From a bacterium (GTDB taxonomy: Bacteria > Planctomycetota > Planctomycetia > Pirellulales > Pirellulaceae): a stretch of 64,000 nt of DNA. How positions within the stretch are numbered: the first letter of the stretch is position 1; each line of letters begins with the position of its first letter. This document shows positions 18,453 to 28,182 of the stretch, piece after piece. The position numbers were made by a program, and so were the translations under genes. The stretch is from contig JAUIGN010000028.1 in NCBI GenBank assembly GCA_030430075.1, positions 38,259 to 102,258 on the forward strand, given 5' to 3'. The notes beneath the pieces were generated by a model. The model saw only the letters and a list, made by a program, of their open reading frames with translations. It made no database searches and was not told where the DNA came from.

Positions 18453-19853
18453 TCAACTGAACCATCGAAGATCGACGCAGACTAACTCGCGGATCCAACC
18501 CGCGACCAGTAGCGTACATAGCAAACACGCGGCGTAAAACTGCCACGACCCGATTCGCTGCCGAAGCTGATCTCGCCCCACCAGCGACGCTGCCCCATAA
18601 ACCAGCAGGATGGGTATCAACGGCAAATGGTAGCGTGAGTGGGCAAAGGCGATCGTGTGGATGGCGCACGGAAAAGCGATCCACAGCAGTAGCAAAACGT
18701 GTGTCCTCCAATCGGCCGGTGGCGTCACCCAGACGGCCAGGATGGCCGCAAACATCGTGAGTGCGTAACTGCCACAGACGACGGCCGATAACGCGATCCA
18801 AGCGGGCTTTGACCATTCGCCAAACAGCCCCTGCCGCGCACCGGCCGCCAGCGTTCTCTCCAATTGCCAGAAGTTGCCAAACTTGACAACGCACCGTTGA
18901 AGCGACAACGCGGGATGAGCGAAGAAGAACTTGACCCCATAGCGCATGGCCGCTTTATCCAACTGTTCTTGCGTGAGCGGACCGGTTTGACCTTCCGCAG
19001 CCCGTTGGCGAGCCACGACGCGGTCCCACGAACGCTCGCCCGTCACCAGATCGATCGTCGCCCAACTGCGTTCCAGGGGCGTGTATTCGTAGTTCCCCAT
19101 CATCACGTTGCGACCACCCATATCGTCGATCACCGTGAACGTCTCCTGCAGCCGGGTGTTCCGATAGACCCAGGGAGCAATCGTCACGGCAAACACCGCC
19201 AGCGTTACGCCAGCAGTCAGTAATCGCCGGGGGAGGGGCCCACGGCCGCCAAACACCAAGGCAATCGCAAGGCACGGAGCAAACATCCAAAGCACACTGC
19301 GAGTGAGCGAGCCAAGCCCAAGGCAAAGCCCGAGCCCAACCGCGTCGAGCAGCGTTACCGCTCGCAGCAGGCGAACGCTGAGCAGCACGCCCGCCGTGGC
19401 GAAAAAGGTAAACAGCACTTCGCTCAGGATCAGGTTGTTGAACCCCAGCAGCGACGGATAGAAACAATATGCCGCCGCCGCCACGATTCCCACTTCGGGC
19501 GAGTAGACCTGCCGTCCCAATTGGTACACGAGTACCACGGTCGCCAGACTAAGCAAAATGTTAAAAATCCGCACCGCCCAGTAGCTGTCGCTTCCCAGGA
19601 CGCGATAGAACTGCGCCACGATGGCGGGAAACAGCGGCGGACGCAGCGATGTCAGGTTGCCATTGGCATCCACGTAGCTCCCCGACTCGGCCAGCCGCGC
19701 CGCCAACCCCTGGTAATCCTGCGCATCCACGATCACCGGAGGCGCGTTACCCCAGGCCAGCAGCAGACCGATGCGCACGACGATGCCCAGGGCCAGGATG
19801 ACCGTCAGGATTTGCGTAGTTCGTGTTCGCACGTTTGGGCGTTCCAGCAACAT
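18453..19853 (-). CDS. GT39-like glycosyltransferase (ArnT/PMT, GT-C fold)
   Basis: About 466 residues from the ATG at 19853; an upstream ATG at 19970 would add 39 residues without a clear role. It is polytopic with about 11 helices. Helix 1 is followed by an extracytoplasmic loop with D-A-Q-D-Y-Q, the expected position of the catalytic Asp of GT-C enzymes, and S-L-R-P-P-L-F-P follows as in PMT_2 proteins. The C-terminal part carries H-S-R-Y-H-L-P-L-I-P. These enzymes use polyprenyl-phosphate sugars on the periplasmic face. The neighbouring DPPR-synthase-like prenyltransferase could supply such a donor (inference). Confidence 0.88.
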   Translation of the reverse strand: MLLERPNVRTRTTQILTVILALGIVVRIGLLLAWGNAPPVIVDAQDYQGLAARLAESGSYVDANGNLTSLRPPLFPAIVAQFYRVLGSDSYWAVRIFNILLSLATVVLVYQLGRQVYSPEVGIVAAAAYCFYPSLLGFNNLILSEVLFTFFATAGVLLSVRLLRAVTLLDAVGLGLCLGLGSLTRSVLWMFAPCLAIALVFGGRGPLPRRLLTAGVTLAVFAVTIAPWVYRNTRLQETFTVIDDMGGRNVMMGNYEYTPLERSWATIDLVTGERSWDRVVARQRAAEGQTGPLTQEQLDKAAMRYGVKFFFAHPALSLQRCVVKFGNFWQLERTLAAGARQGLFGEWSKPAWIALSAVVCGSYALTMFAAILAVWVTPPADWRTHVLLLLWIAFPCAIHTIAFAHSRYHLPLIPILLVYGAASLVGRDQLRQRIGSWQFYAACLLCTLLVAGWIRELVCVDLRWFS

Positions 19854-20128
19854 CGGTTTGTAGTTTCGAGAATCTACAACGTCGCGATCACAAGCCGTCG
19901 TGATAATCGGCAAGCGAGTGTAATTCGTAACTCCGGCAGCAATGACTCTTCGAGAAATGAATATCGACATTTCCCATAACCGTTCAGAGGTCGGGGTCTG
20001 GCGCGTTTTTCGGCGGAAAATCCTGGCGTCGATGAGTCGCCGTTGGCCGAAAAATTTGCCTGCCCCCCTTCTGATTTTCCATCCTTTACGACTTTGGCCT
20101 GTGAACGCTTACGCCGCGTGAGTCTCAC

Positions 20129-21130
20129 TCAAAACGTCCACAAGGCCTTAACCTTGGACGGCGTGACGTTGAACAGATCGTAGAGGGCCGGCACCTCGAT
20201 GAACATCAGGCTAAGAAACACGGCCAGGCAGAGGACCAGGTAGAACATCAGCCCCTTTTCACGGTACAGACGCTCCGGGTTCTGGACGGGGCTGTCCGCT
20301 TTCAGCGTGACGTGGATGTAGTAGCTGAAGAACCCGGCGATCAAGGGCAACGAGAGCAGCAATTCCAGCTTGTAGCGGACGATGAAGACCCCCAACGTCA
20401 GCGCCGCGCTGGACGCATAGAAGAACATGCTGACCAGCAGCTTTTCATCCGTGTAATAGCGGAAGGAACCCCGATAGGCCGCCGCCCTGGCCGGATCCCC
20501 AATCGCCCGGTATTCAGCGAATCGCTTGCTGGCCATAAAAAAGGCACCCACCATCCAGTAGGCTACCATCAGCGACACCGGTGGAATGACGTTCAGCGTC
20601 ACCACATACCACCCCAGCAGCAAGCGGATCGGATTGTTGACCGACTCGGACAAAACATCTCCATACGCTAGCTCTTTCAGACGCACCGGCCGCACGTTGT
20701 ACAGCAATCCCATCACCCACAGCCACAAGGCAACCAGGAAAAACGGCACATTCACCAGCCAGGCAGCCCCCAACCCGGCAACGGCGAGCAACAGCCATTC
20801 GACATACGCCAGCGGCACCGACACAAGTCCAGAAGGAATCGGCCGCCGGCTCTTGACCGGGTGCCCCCGATCCGTCGGCGCATCCAGAATCTCGTTGATC
20901 ACGTAGTTGCTTGACGCGACAAGACAGGTAGCCACAAAGCCGATCGCCAGACTCAGGAAGCTGAACGCCCCCCACGCATCCGGGGCGTAGAACAATGCCA
21001 GCGGAACGCCCAGCAGCATGAAAACATTCTTGAACCAGTGATCCGGGCGGGCAATGGAAACATACGGAGCCAACTTGCCCAGAATGCCCGTTGGCGCGGA
21101 AAGTTCGGCTTTGGCGGAATCGGTTGACAT
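20129..21130 (-). CDS. UbiA-family prenyltransferase, DPPR-synthase type
   Basis: 333 residues, about nine membrane helices. The first Asp-rich loop reads N-E-I-L-D-A-P-T-D-R-G-H-P (N79 to P91) followed by K-x2-R-P-I-x2-G. This is the pattern of decaprenyl-phosphate phosphoribosyltransferase (Rv3806c/UbiA). The cytoplasmic loop F-x3-S-K-R-x-A-E-Y-R is also typical of that group rather than of quinone-pathway UbiA. The known reaction transfers phosphoribose from PRPP to decaprenyl phosphate. The partner oxidoreductases DprE1/DprE2 are not in the window. It lies between two AsnB-like genes and a GT39 gene. Confidence 0.9.
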   Translation of the reverse strand: MSTDSAKAELSAPTGILGKLAPYVSIARPDHWFKNVFMLLGVPLALFYAPDAWGAFSFLSLAIGFVATCLVASSNYVINEILDAPTDRGHPVKSRRPIPSGLVSVPLAYVEWLLLAVAGLGAAWLVNVPFFLVALWLWVMGLLYNVRPVRLKELAYGDVLSESVNNPIRLLLGWYVVTLNVIPPVSLMVAYWMVGAFFMASKRFAEYRAIGDPARAAAYRGSFRYYTDEKLLVSMFFYASSAALTLGVFIVRYKLELLLSLPLIAGFFSYYIHVTLKADSPVQNPERLYREKGLMFYLVLCLAVFLSLMFIEVPALYDLFNVTPSKVKALWTF

Positions 21131-21137
21131 TTTTGTT

Positions 21138-21265
<128 letters not shown>

Positions 21266-23145
21266 CCGTTCCATCCAACACCCCAACACCAACAGGGACC
21301 AGAGAATCTGACCGTAGTTGCCTGTTCGATGAAGATGGCTGTTCATGAGTCGTTGAACGTGCGACTGGTCCAGCAGCCCCGCGACAGGCGTGTTTGCATC
21401 CAGAACACGGGCCCGAAATACTTCGCTGAGCGGGCCTCGCAGCCAGCCATCAATCGGGATCTCGAATCCCTGTTTCGGGCGATGGACCACGTCGTCTGGC
21501 AGCCAACCGTCACACAGTTGCTTGAAGAGCCATTTTGTCTGACCCTGCCGAATTTTCAAGCGGGACGGAATCCGGGCCGACAGTTCCAGAAACTCGTGAT
21601 CGACCAGCGGAGGTCGGACTTCCAACCCGACCGCCATGCTGGCCCGGTCGACCTTGGTCAGGAAGTCGTCAGGCAGCAGCATGTCAATGTCGGCGGCGAT
21701 CATCCCGCGCAGCGGATCTCGACGGTGCGGACCAAAGCCGCGTGCGACGCAATCTTCCGGGCGATGCCCGTTCAGCTGGCTGCATACGTCGCCGTGCAGC
21801 AACTGCCGCCGTAGCGGCATACGACAGATCGAGATCGTATTGGCATAGGCGGCCGCCGCATCGAGCGACAGGTTCGTCAACACCGTTTTCCCTCGCGCCC
21901 ATCGGGGCAACCAGTCGGCTTGCGGCCACATCCGGGCCACGTGGCGCAAGAGATGACGGCGGAGTACCGGTGGCAGGTAATTCCGCACCGAGGCTTCTTT
22001 CAAGTCATGCGCGTAGCGGCGATATCCGCCAAAACACTCGTCGCCTCCATCGCCCGAGAGGACCACTTTGACATGCTCTCGAGCCAGCCGGGAAACGGCC
22101 ATCGTGGGGATCGCCGACGTGTCGGCAAAGGGTTCGTCATAGTAGCTGCTCAAATCATCCAGGCTGCTGACCGCCTCGGGCGTCACGATCTGCTCGTGGT
22201 GCTGTGTGCCAAGCCGCTTGGCGAGCGTGCGAGCGTAGGGAAGTTCGCTGAACCGCGCTTCTTCGAAGCCGATCGAAAAAGTGTGGCATTCGGTACCGCC
22301 TGATTCGATCAGGGCGGTTGTCACGGCGCTGGAATCCAGCCCGCCGCTGAGAAACGCACCGATTGGAACGTCCGCGATCCGATGTGCTGCAACGGTCTCG
22401 AAAAACTTGGCCCGGACGGCTTCGAGCCACTCGTCGACGCTCAAGTCGTCGTCCACTTGCGATTCCAGCCGCCAGTACCTGCGAGGGCTGGCGTCCAGCG
22501 TATCTCGCGTCACGCCCAGCACGTGTCCGGGCAGCAGTTTGCGTATGTGCTTGAAAATTGTGCGCTCGCCGGGGATCACGCCATAGGCCAGGTAATCTTC
22601 CAGAGCCTCAAGATCCAGCGACCGATCGAGACCGGGATAGACGAGCAGCGGTTTGATCTCTGAACCAAACAGAAACGTCTCGCCGGTTCGACAATAGTAC
22701 AGTGGCTTGATTCCCACGCGGTCCCGGGCCAGCAGCAGCCGCTGCCGGCGCTCGTCCCACAGGGCGAAGACAAACATGCCGCGCAAGCGGTGTACCAGAT
22801 CGTCGGCATGTTCTTCGTACAGATGGACCAGCACTTCGGTATCGGACTTGGTGCGAAACCGATGGCCTTGTGCGATCAAATCGTGTCGAAGTTGCCGGAA
22901 ATTATAGATCTCGCCGTTGAACACGACCTGGACGCTTCCATCCTCATTCCCCAGCGGCTGATCGCCACCGGCCAGATCGATGATCGATAGCCGACGATGT
23001 GCTAAACCCACCCCCGGCCGCACGAGCAGCCCTTCTGCATCCGGCCCGCGATGCGCAATCGCACCGGCCATACCGCGCAGCGTGTCCTCGTCAACAGGTC
23101 GTTGATGATCGCGAAACAGGATGCCTGTGATGCCGCACATGTTTC

Positions 23146-23183
23146 TTAGAAGCTAGAGGCGAGAGGCTAGAGACGCGAGGCGC
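23146..23183. repeat. Heptamer repeat remnant next to IS630
   Basis: TAGAAGCTAGAGGCGAGAGGCTAG-type units begin just after the amidotransferase start codon. The matching part (ATCTAGCTTCTACCTAGC, from 24531) lies on the other side of the IS630 element, suggesting that the element inserted beside or into this repeat block. Confidence 0.7.
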
Positions 23184-23229
23184 AACAACATTCTAGTGGC
23201 TGCGGTAGAGGCCAGAATTCTGATTTCTA

Positions 23230-24526
23230 GTGCCGTTTGCGGTTCGTCAGTTTCGCGTTTTTCATAATGCAATTCCGTTTGTTTCTGCGGCGGATGCGCG
23301 TCGGCATTTTTTCCGAATGTGAGCACGCCAGGACTCGATGGCGATCTCGCGACGGCCGTTGCGCCAGGCAAGATAGCTCTCGATCGCGGCTTGTTGTTCT
23401 TCGTGGGTCCGGTAGTCAGAGTTTTCCAAGGAGAACTTCTTTAGAGCAGTGAACTGGCTTTCAATGCGGTTGAGCCAGGAAGCGTTCGTCGGTGTGCGAT
23501 AGAATTTCACATGGTGCTGCTTGGCCCAGTCAAGAACTTCTTGTTTCAGATGGGGGCCATAGTTGTCCAGCACGATGTGAAGGGTTTCATCGTGACGGTA
23601 TCGCCGCCTGAGCCATTTCAGAAACGCCAAGAACTCCACCCAGGTCTTTCGCTTGGTGAACTGGCCGAAGAGACGCCCCGTTTCCAAATCGTAGGCGGCC
23701 AGAAAATGTCGTACGCCGCCCTTGCGATGGTACGTGGCACGATGGCGTTCGACCCGTTTGCGTCCCTTCTTCGCGAAGCATTGACCGTGTCGGGGTTGCA
23801 AATTCAAGGGACCAAACTCATCGACGCAGATCCGTCGGCCACCTGCTGGCCGACGCTGGTAAAGCCGGCGAATTCGGCGGTATTTCGTCCGAAACTCGGG
23901 GTCGTGCGACTCCTTCCACGTCTTCGTGTGACGCCAGCGGATGCGGAATCGCAGCAGCAGCGTGCGAAGCCAATTCAAGCTGATGTCGGGAATGATCTTT
24001 TGGCTGACGAGATACGCACGCAACTTGCTGAGCGACCACTGTGTCATCCCGATCAACGCTTGGGGAGAGGACAACGCGACTTCGGCAATTTGCTCCACCA
24101 CGTCAGCCATAAACTTCCGTGGTGTGTCGCGGACTTGCCAGTACGGATACCACTCAATCGATTCCAAGCCGCCACCATTGAAGCGATGAATAATCTGTCG
24201 CACCCACTGCGGAGTGCGCCCCACGCGTTCAGCGATCTCCCGGTTGGCAACGCCACCCGAAGAGAGCAAAATAATTCGTGCGTGGGAGCTATTCACTTGA
24301 TTGGTGAGTTGGCGTTTCAGCCGATGTAGCTTACGCCGCTCCGGAGGAGCAATGCTTCGAACTCTTACCTTGTCCATTTGGGAGCCCTCCATGTTGACGT
24401 CTGTTTGCAACAACAAACCCACATGGAGGCTCCTTCTTGCTAAAACTGTTCCTATCGAACGCTGCAAACGCTAGCACTGATTGTGGTTGTGTTCGCAGCG
24501 CGAAAGTCCTGAACCGCAAACGGCAC
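23230..24526 (-). mobile_element. IS630-family insertion sequence, complete
   Basis: Terminal inverted repeats are GTGCCGTTTGCGGTTC at 23230-23245 and its perfect complement at the right end (24511-24526), with a weaker match continuing inward (CGTCAGTTTCGCG against AGGACTTTCGCG). The dinucleotide TA flanks both ends (23228-23229 and 24527-24528), as expected for IS630/Tc1-type insertion. Element length is about 1.3 kb. It carries one intact transposase gene. It interrupts a repeat block upstream of the amidotransferase gene. Confidence 0.92.
23262..24377 (-). CDS. IS630-family transposase
   Basis: 371 residues from ATG at 24377, preceded by GGAGGG at proper distance; a longer upstream frame exists but lacks this site. 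The N-terminal helix-turn-helix (about 20-75, G-G-V-A-N-R-E-I-A-E-R-V-G) is followed by a DDE domain: D in V-D-E-F-G-P (about 185), D in L-D-N-Y-G-P-H (about 270), and E in N-R-I-E-S-Q-F (about 306). All three catalytic positions are present, so the enzyme may be active. Confidence 0.95.
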   Translation of the reverse strand: MDKVRVRSIAPPERRKLHRLKRQLTNQVNSSHARIILLSSGGVANREIAERVGRTPQWVRQIIHRFNGGGLESIEWYPYWQVRDTPRKFMADVVEQIAEVALSSPQALIGMTQWSLSKLRAYLVSQKIIPDISLNWLRTLLLRFRIRWRHTKTWKESHDPEFRTKYRRIRRLYQRRPAGGRRICVDEFGPLNLQPRHGQCFAKKGRKRVERHRATYHRKGGVRHFLAAYDLETGRLFGQFTKRKTWVEFLAFLKWLRRRYRHDETLHIVLDNYGPHLKQEVLDWAKQHHVKFYRTPTNASWLNRIESQFTALKKFSLENSDYRTHEEQQAAIESYLAWRNGRREIAIESWRAHIRKKCRRASAAETNGIAL

Positions 24527-24528
24527 TA

Positions 24529-24957
24529 GCATCTAGCTTCTACCTAGCTTTGCGTAGTCGAACGAAGCCGTTGCATGCCTTGCTAATGCTCCGGTTCCAA
24601 CTGTTGGCGGTATCTGGGCAGACGGTCAACGACGCCCTGGACTCTGTACTGCCTGCGGATTTGCCGTCTTTTTGTACGTCTTGCTGAATCACGACGCGGA
24701 AGCTCAAGAGAATCTCTAGAGGCTGCCAAAAAACCGAGTTAACTAAGAGTAAGTCTCAGGAGCAAAAGAGGTCAAATGTCGTTACCTGAGGTGTAATCCG
24801 CCGTCCTGCGGCGCCGACGTCTAATAACGCCCCGCCGTCCGGTACTTGGCGAAGGGTTTCGGCGATTTGGTCCCACGGCACAACGGTCGGAGACGGCAAA
24901 AATCTCAAGATACCCGGAAGACTCCAGCCCATCTAAATGCTCCGTGTGGGTTATCGA
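24529..24957. other. 429-bp spacer downstream of the acetyltransferase gene
   Basis: Apart from the repeat remnant at 24531-24548, no ORF with a recognisable domain or terminator hairpin was found. A pair of GC-rich stretches (CCGCCGTCCTGCGGCGCCGAC at about 24800) could form a small stem-loop. Confidence 0.45.
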
Positions 24958-25602
24958 TTATCGAGAACCGGTGTTGACAGGAGTTGTACAAGTGCTCAGC
25001 TTTTCATCCTGCAAACCGCGACCATCGCGATAGCGGACGATCCGTGCCGGATTACCAACTACGATCGCATAATCGGGTAAGGGTTTTGTGACGACAGAAG
25101 CCGCGCCCACGACGCAATGCTTGCCTACACTCGCCATTACAAGTGCGCGGTCACCAATCCAAGTGTCTTGGCCAATAGTGACTCGCGGAAAGATGCCCGG
25201 CTGTTCGCGCACCGGGATATCCAAACGCTCGATGCTGTGCTGCTGGTTCCCGTTGATGATCGATACAGAGGATCCGAGAAGCACATCCTCCTCGAGCGTT
25301 ACATCACCCAGTACGCAGAAAGCGCCCACATAGGTGCGACGCCCAATCTTAGCGGTTGGGTGCGACAGAATCGTTCCAAAGCTTATCCACGAATCCTCGC
25401 CACATTCCGGCAGCACCAAGCGGTAAAACGCGCGGCGCAGGTAGACGCTGCTGACACCGGGCAAGAGGCTGAAGAATTGCGACCAACCGGCGAATCCCTT
25501 TTCAGAACCCAAAAGTGCTTGGCCGATCCGCAAGCCGACCCAGGCGGGCAACACCACAAAAAGCGCGATCAGGTCGGCAAGTTGTTTGGCGAGCCGCTTC
25601 AC
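24958..25602 (-). CDS. Left-handed beta-helix acyltransferase
   Basis: 214 residues from a GTG at 25602 which shares GTGA with the stop codon of the upstream gene, so translation is coupled. The ORF remains open further upstream, but that part only shadows the preceding gene. N-terminal membrane-associated helix (about 5-28), then hexapeptide repeats from about 80 (T-A-K-I-G-R-R-T-Y-V-G-A, L-E-E-D-V-L-L-G), an extended loop with H-S-I-E-R-L, and a C-terminal V-V-G-N-P-A-R-I-V. This is the pattern of maltose/galactoside-type O-acetyltransferases of the WcaF/WbbJ kind. It probably acetylates a sugar of the polysaccharide. Confidence 0.9.
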   Translation of the reverse strand: MKRLAKQLADLIALFVVLPAWVGLRIGQALLGSEKGFAGWSQFFSLLPGVSSVYLRRAFYRLVLPECGEDSWISFGTILSHPTAKIGRRTYVGAFCVLGDVTLEEDVLLGSSVSIINGNQQHSIERLDIPVREQPGIFPRVTIGQDTWIGDRALVMASVGKHCVVGAASVVTKPLPDYAIVVGNPARIVRYRDGRGLQDEKLSTCTTPVNTGSR

Positions 25603-28109
25603 GAGCAGAACTCCACCCCATTTTCCGGCGTGATTCGTGTGGCGCCGCGTAACCACCGTAAGTGGGATCGGTAGGCCAGCCAACGCGCGGGGTTTAGCAG
25701 CCGCATGGCGATAACCGCCGAGCCCCGGGGGCTGCGGAGCTGTCGTTTCACCCGGTGTTTCTGTGGCACGAACAGTTCGGGTTCTCCAAAGTCGTATGTT
25801 TCGTGAATCTGGGTCGCCGGACGAAAGTCGCGTCTCCGAAACCAACCGTCGAGCAAGCCTTCCACCATCACGATTGCCATGGCTCTTGCGTACGTGCGCG
25901 TTTCGAATCGCATCAAGTCTTGCCAGGCACGTTCCCCCAATTGATCGCCTCTGTCGAGCAATTGCGTGCGAAGCGGCTCGTCAGCATGGAGCGCCGCCCA
26001 ACGTAACACGTTTGCCTTACGGAACTCCTGCGCGGCCCAGGCTTCGGTGGGATACTCCAACTTCTCGTATTGGTCGAAGTAGGGAAGCTCGTGGGCCAGC
26101 ATCCAGTCGGCATAATGCAGCAGCGCGGCCCGTCCGTAGGCGTACATTCGATCGATCTGTTGGGCTTCGGCCTTAATCTCAAGATACTTGGCCAAGCTGC
26201 TTAGGAACACAGTGTACGACCAGCGGCGCTCGACATCCAGCAACCCCCTGGCCGCCACATCATCATGCGGGTGAATGCAACGTTGGATCAGCGTTTCCGC
26301 GAAATCCAGATATCGTTTGCCGCCGGTCAACAGCCACGCGTCGAGCAACGCGTTCACTGAGTTGCCCCCGGCCCGACTCGGACCATGGTAGTCGGCAGGG
26401 CCGGAGGCGAGTCCCGTGGGGCCGTCATAGAGCACGCCTAGCAAGTTGAGGCGGCCATCGTCCATGTTGATGACCCATTCGGCCAGTTCGAGCACCGCCG
26501 CGCGGGAATCTTGACGGCCGGTTATTCCGTAGTGCAGCAGGAGCCCGCTCGTGAAGTTATGCTCCGCCCCGGGACCTCCGCCGTAGGCCTTGCCCGCCGG
26601 CCGGTTGGAGCCGGAATACGTCCGATGCGTCGACGTGTGGGCATGCAGATAATGATCGGTAAACCAGAACAGCCCGCCATTGTAGGCGGCCTTATCCTGG
26701 TCTGTGTGATAGATGTCAATATCGACGACATGTCGGGCGAGGGCATCCCCTAGCTTGAACCATTCGCTGTCGCCCGTCCTCAGGAACTGCAGGAGGAAGC
26801 CGAGCACCATGTCGAATTGATTGTTGTAGTGGGAAACCAGCGGTTCGGAACCCGTATAGTAAGTCTGTTCATGATCGGCGAACACATCTCCGTAGTTTCG
26901 CCAACCATATTGGTCGACGCGTTCACGGTTTGCGATAAGTGTCTGCCGGGATTCCTCTAGATAGGCCTCGAGTTGTGGCGATACAGATCTTCTTACTTCA
27001 TCGGACGCAGGAACCTGGGAAACCGAACCAGAACGGCATACCGATCGGATAATAGGTGGTTGGTCCACGACGTTGAGAAAGCACTCCCTACCCTCGGGTT
27101 CCCCCCAACTTAGCCAACAACACTTCGATTTCCGCTCGCCTCCCTGCAGTTCGTAGGCTTGGTTGTCTTGTTGCGGGAACAACCCCAGTACAAGCTGCCC
27201 ATTGGCGAAACCAATCGAGTTTGGGAATTGTTGCCAGAACTCAGGGATCGTTGCCAAGACTTCACCGGCAGCAGTCCTCCATGAGACAACCGGTTGAGGA
27301 CGAATGCAGAAAGTCTCGACACTTCCTTCCCGAATACGACAGCCGCGAAAAGAGGTCGTCGAACGTCCGTTTCGATCGACATGAGCGGCACTGCTCCAAT
27401 TGCTCCCCCCGCTCGAATCTTGATAGACTTCCAATTGCCCAGACGGTGCCGGAGCGAATTCGCCATCTGTGTCTATGCGATATGCAAGTTCCCCTTCTTG
27501 CCCTTCGGCCAGCGAAAATCTCAGCGCGAGTTCACGAAAGAAAACAGAGCCTTCGTCGCCCAAATCCCATACTCCGCCGGGGTGTCGCGCGCGGCGGGTG
27601 TTGTGAATTGTCACTTTCATCCGCATTAAGCCTGTTCCCGCAAAGAAACTCAGTTGCAATCGCAAGCGAACTTCGCGGGGAGTTCTGACCACCCCTCCAA
27701 TCTCGATCGTGACACGCTTTGGCCCTCCGTCGATGATGCGGGGGGACCCAAACAGCGTCGATCGGCTCCGGCCGCGGTAATCCTTGAATTCGACGAGTTT
27801 TCTTGCGGCGGCCAAAGCCCGTCCATGCATTCGCAGGGATAGCTGCGGGATACCACTCTCCACCTGGAGCTCGCAGTTCCAGCCGCCGCTCGCGATTTTC
27901 ACGACGCCACCCAACTCACTCACGGTTAGGTTAGCTTGATCCGCGTTCGCTGCTGCGAGGACCCCGATGCCATTTCCTGTCAGAGTGAACGGTTCCAATA
28001 AGCCTCGTGGCAGCCAACCTGCAATTCCGTCAATACCTACGAGCGGCGATTCGAGTGCATCGCCTTGGCTCGCGCGGATCTGATCGAGACTGCTTCCGGT
28101 AATGTTCAT
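25599..28109 (-). CDS. Large alpha/alpha-toroid protein resembling exo-rhamnogalacturonan lyase (YetA-like)
   Basis: About 836 residues from ATG at 28109; the frame is open upstream but overlaps the glycosyltransferase gene and lacks a start codon nearer the junction. The N-terminal half (about 30-410) is beta-rich with R-V-T-I-E-I-G-G and R-M-K-V-T-I-H-N-T, similar to the beta-barrel of YetA/PcRGLX-type lyases. The C-terminal half has helical toroid features (Y-T-G-S-E-P-L-V-S-H-Y-N-N-Q near 455, H-N-F-T-S-G-L-L-L-H-Y-G near 545, W-A-A-Q-E-F-R-K-A-N). No signal peptide is visible. Assignment to a lyase or hydrolase is tentative; a cytoplasmic role in polysaccharide synthesis, as for some heparinase-like proteins in such clusters, is possible. 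Confidence 0.7.
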   Translation of the reverse strand: MNITGSSLDQIRASQGDALESPLVGIDGIAGWLPRGLLEPFTLTGNGIGVLAAANADQANLTVSELGGVVKIASGGWNCELQVESGIPQLSLRMHGRALAAARKLVEFKDYRGRSRSTLFGSPRIIDGGPKRVTIEIGGVVRTPREVRLRLQLSFFAGTGLMRMKVTIHNTRRARHPGGVWDLGDEGSVFFRELALRFSLAEGQEGELAYRIDTDGEFAPAPSGQLEVYQDSSGGSNWSSAAHVDRNGRSTTSFRGCRIREGSVETFCIRPQPVVSWRTAAGEVLATIPEFWQQFPNSIGFANGQLVLGLFPQQDNQAYELQGGERKSKCCWLSWGEPEGRECFLNVVDQPPIIRSVCRSGSVSQVPASDEVRRSVSPQLEAYLEESRQTLIANRERVDQYGWRNYGDVFADHEQTYYTGSEPLVSHYNNQFDMVLGFLLQFLRTGDSEWFKLGDALARHVVDIDIYHTDQDKAAYNGGLFWFTDHYLHAHTSTHRTYSGSNRPAGKAYGGGPGAEHNFTSGLLLHYGITGRQDSRAAVLELAEWVINMDDGRLNLLGVLYDGPTGLASGPADYHGPSRAGGNSVNALLDAWLLTGGKRYLDFAETLIQRCIHPHDDVAARGLLDVERRWSYTVFLSSLAKYLEIKAEAQQIDRMYAYGRAALLHYADWMLAHELPYFDQYEKLEYPTEAWAAQEFRKANVLRWAALHADEPLRTQLLDRGDQLGERAWQDLMRFETRTYARAMAIVMVEGLLDGWFRRRDFRPATQIHETYDFGEPELFVPQKHRVKRQLRSPRGSAVIAMRLLNPARWLAYRSHLRWLRGATRITPENGVEFCS

Positions 28110-28182
28110 TCGAACGGTTTTTGCTAAGGCGTGTGAATCGGTGCCATCATCTATCAGCGTGAGACGAGTTTCAAGGCGCTTG

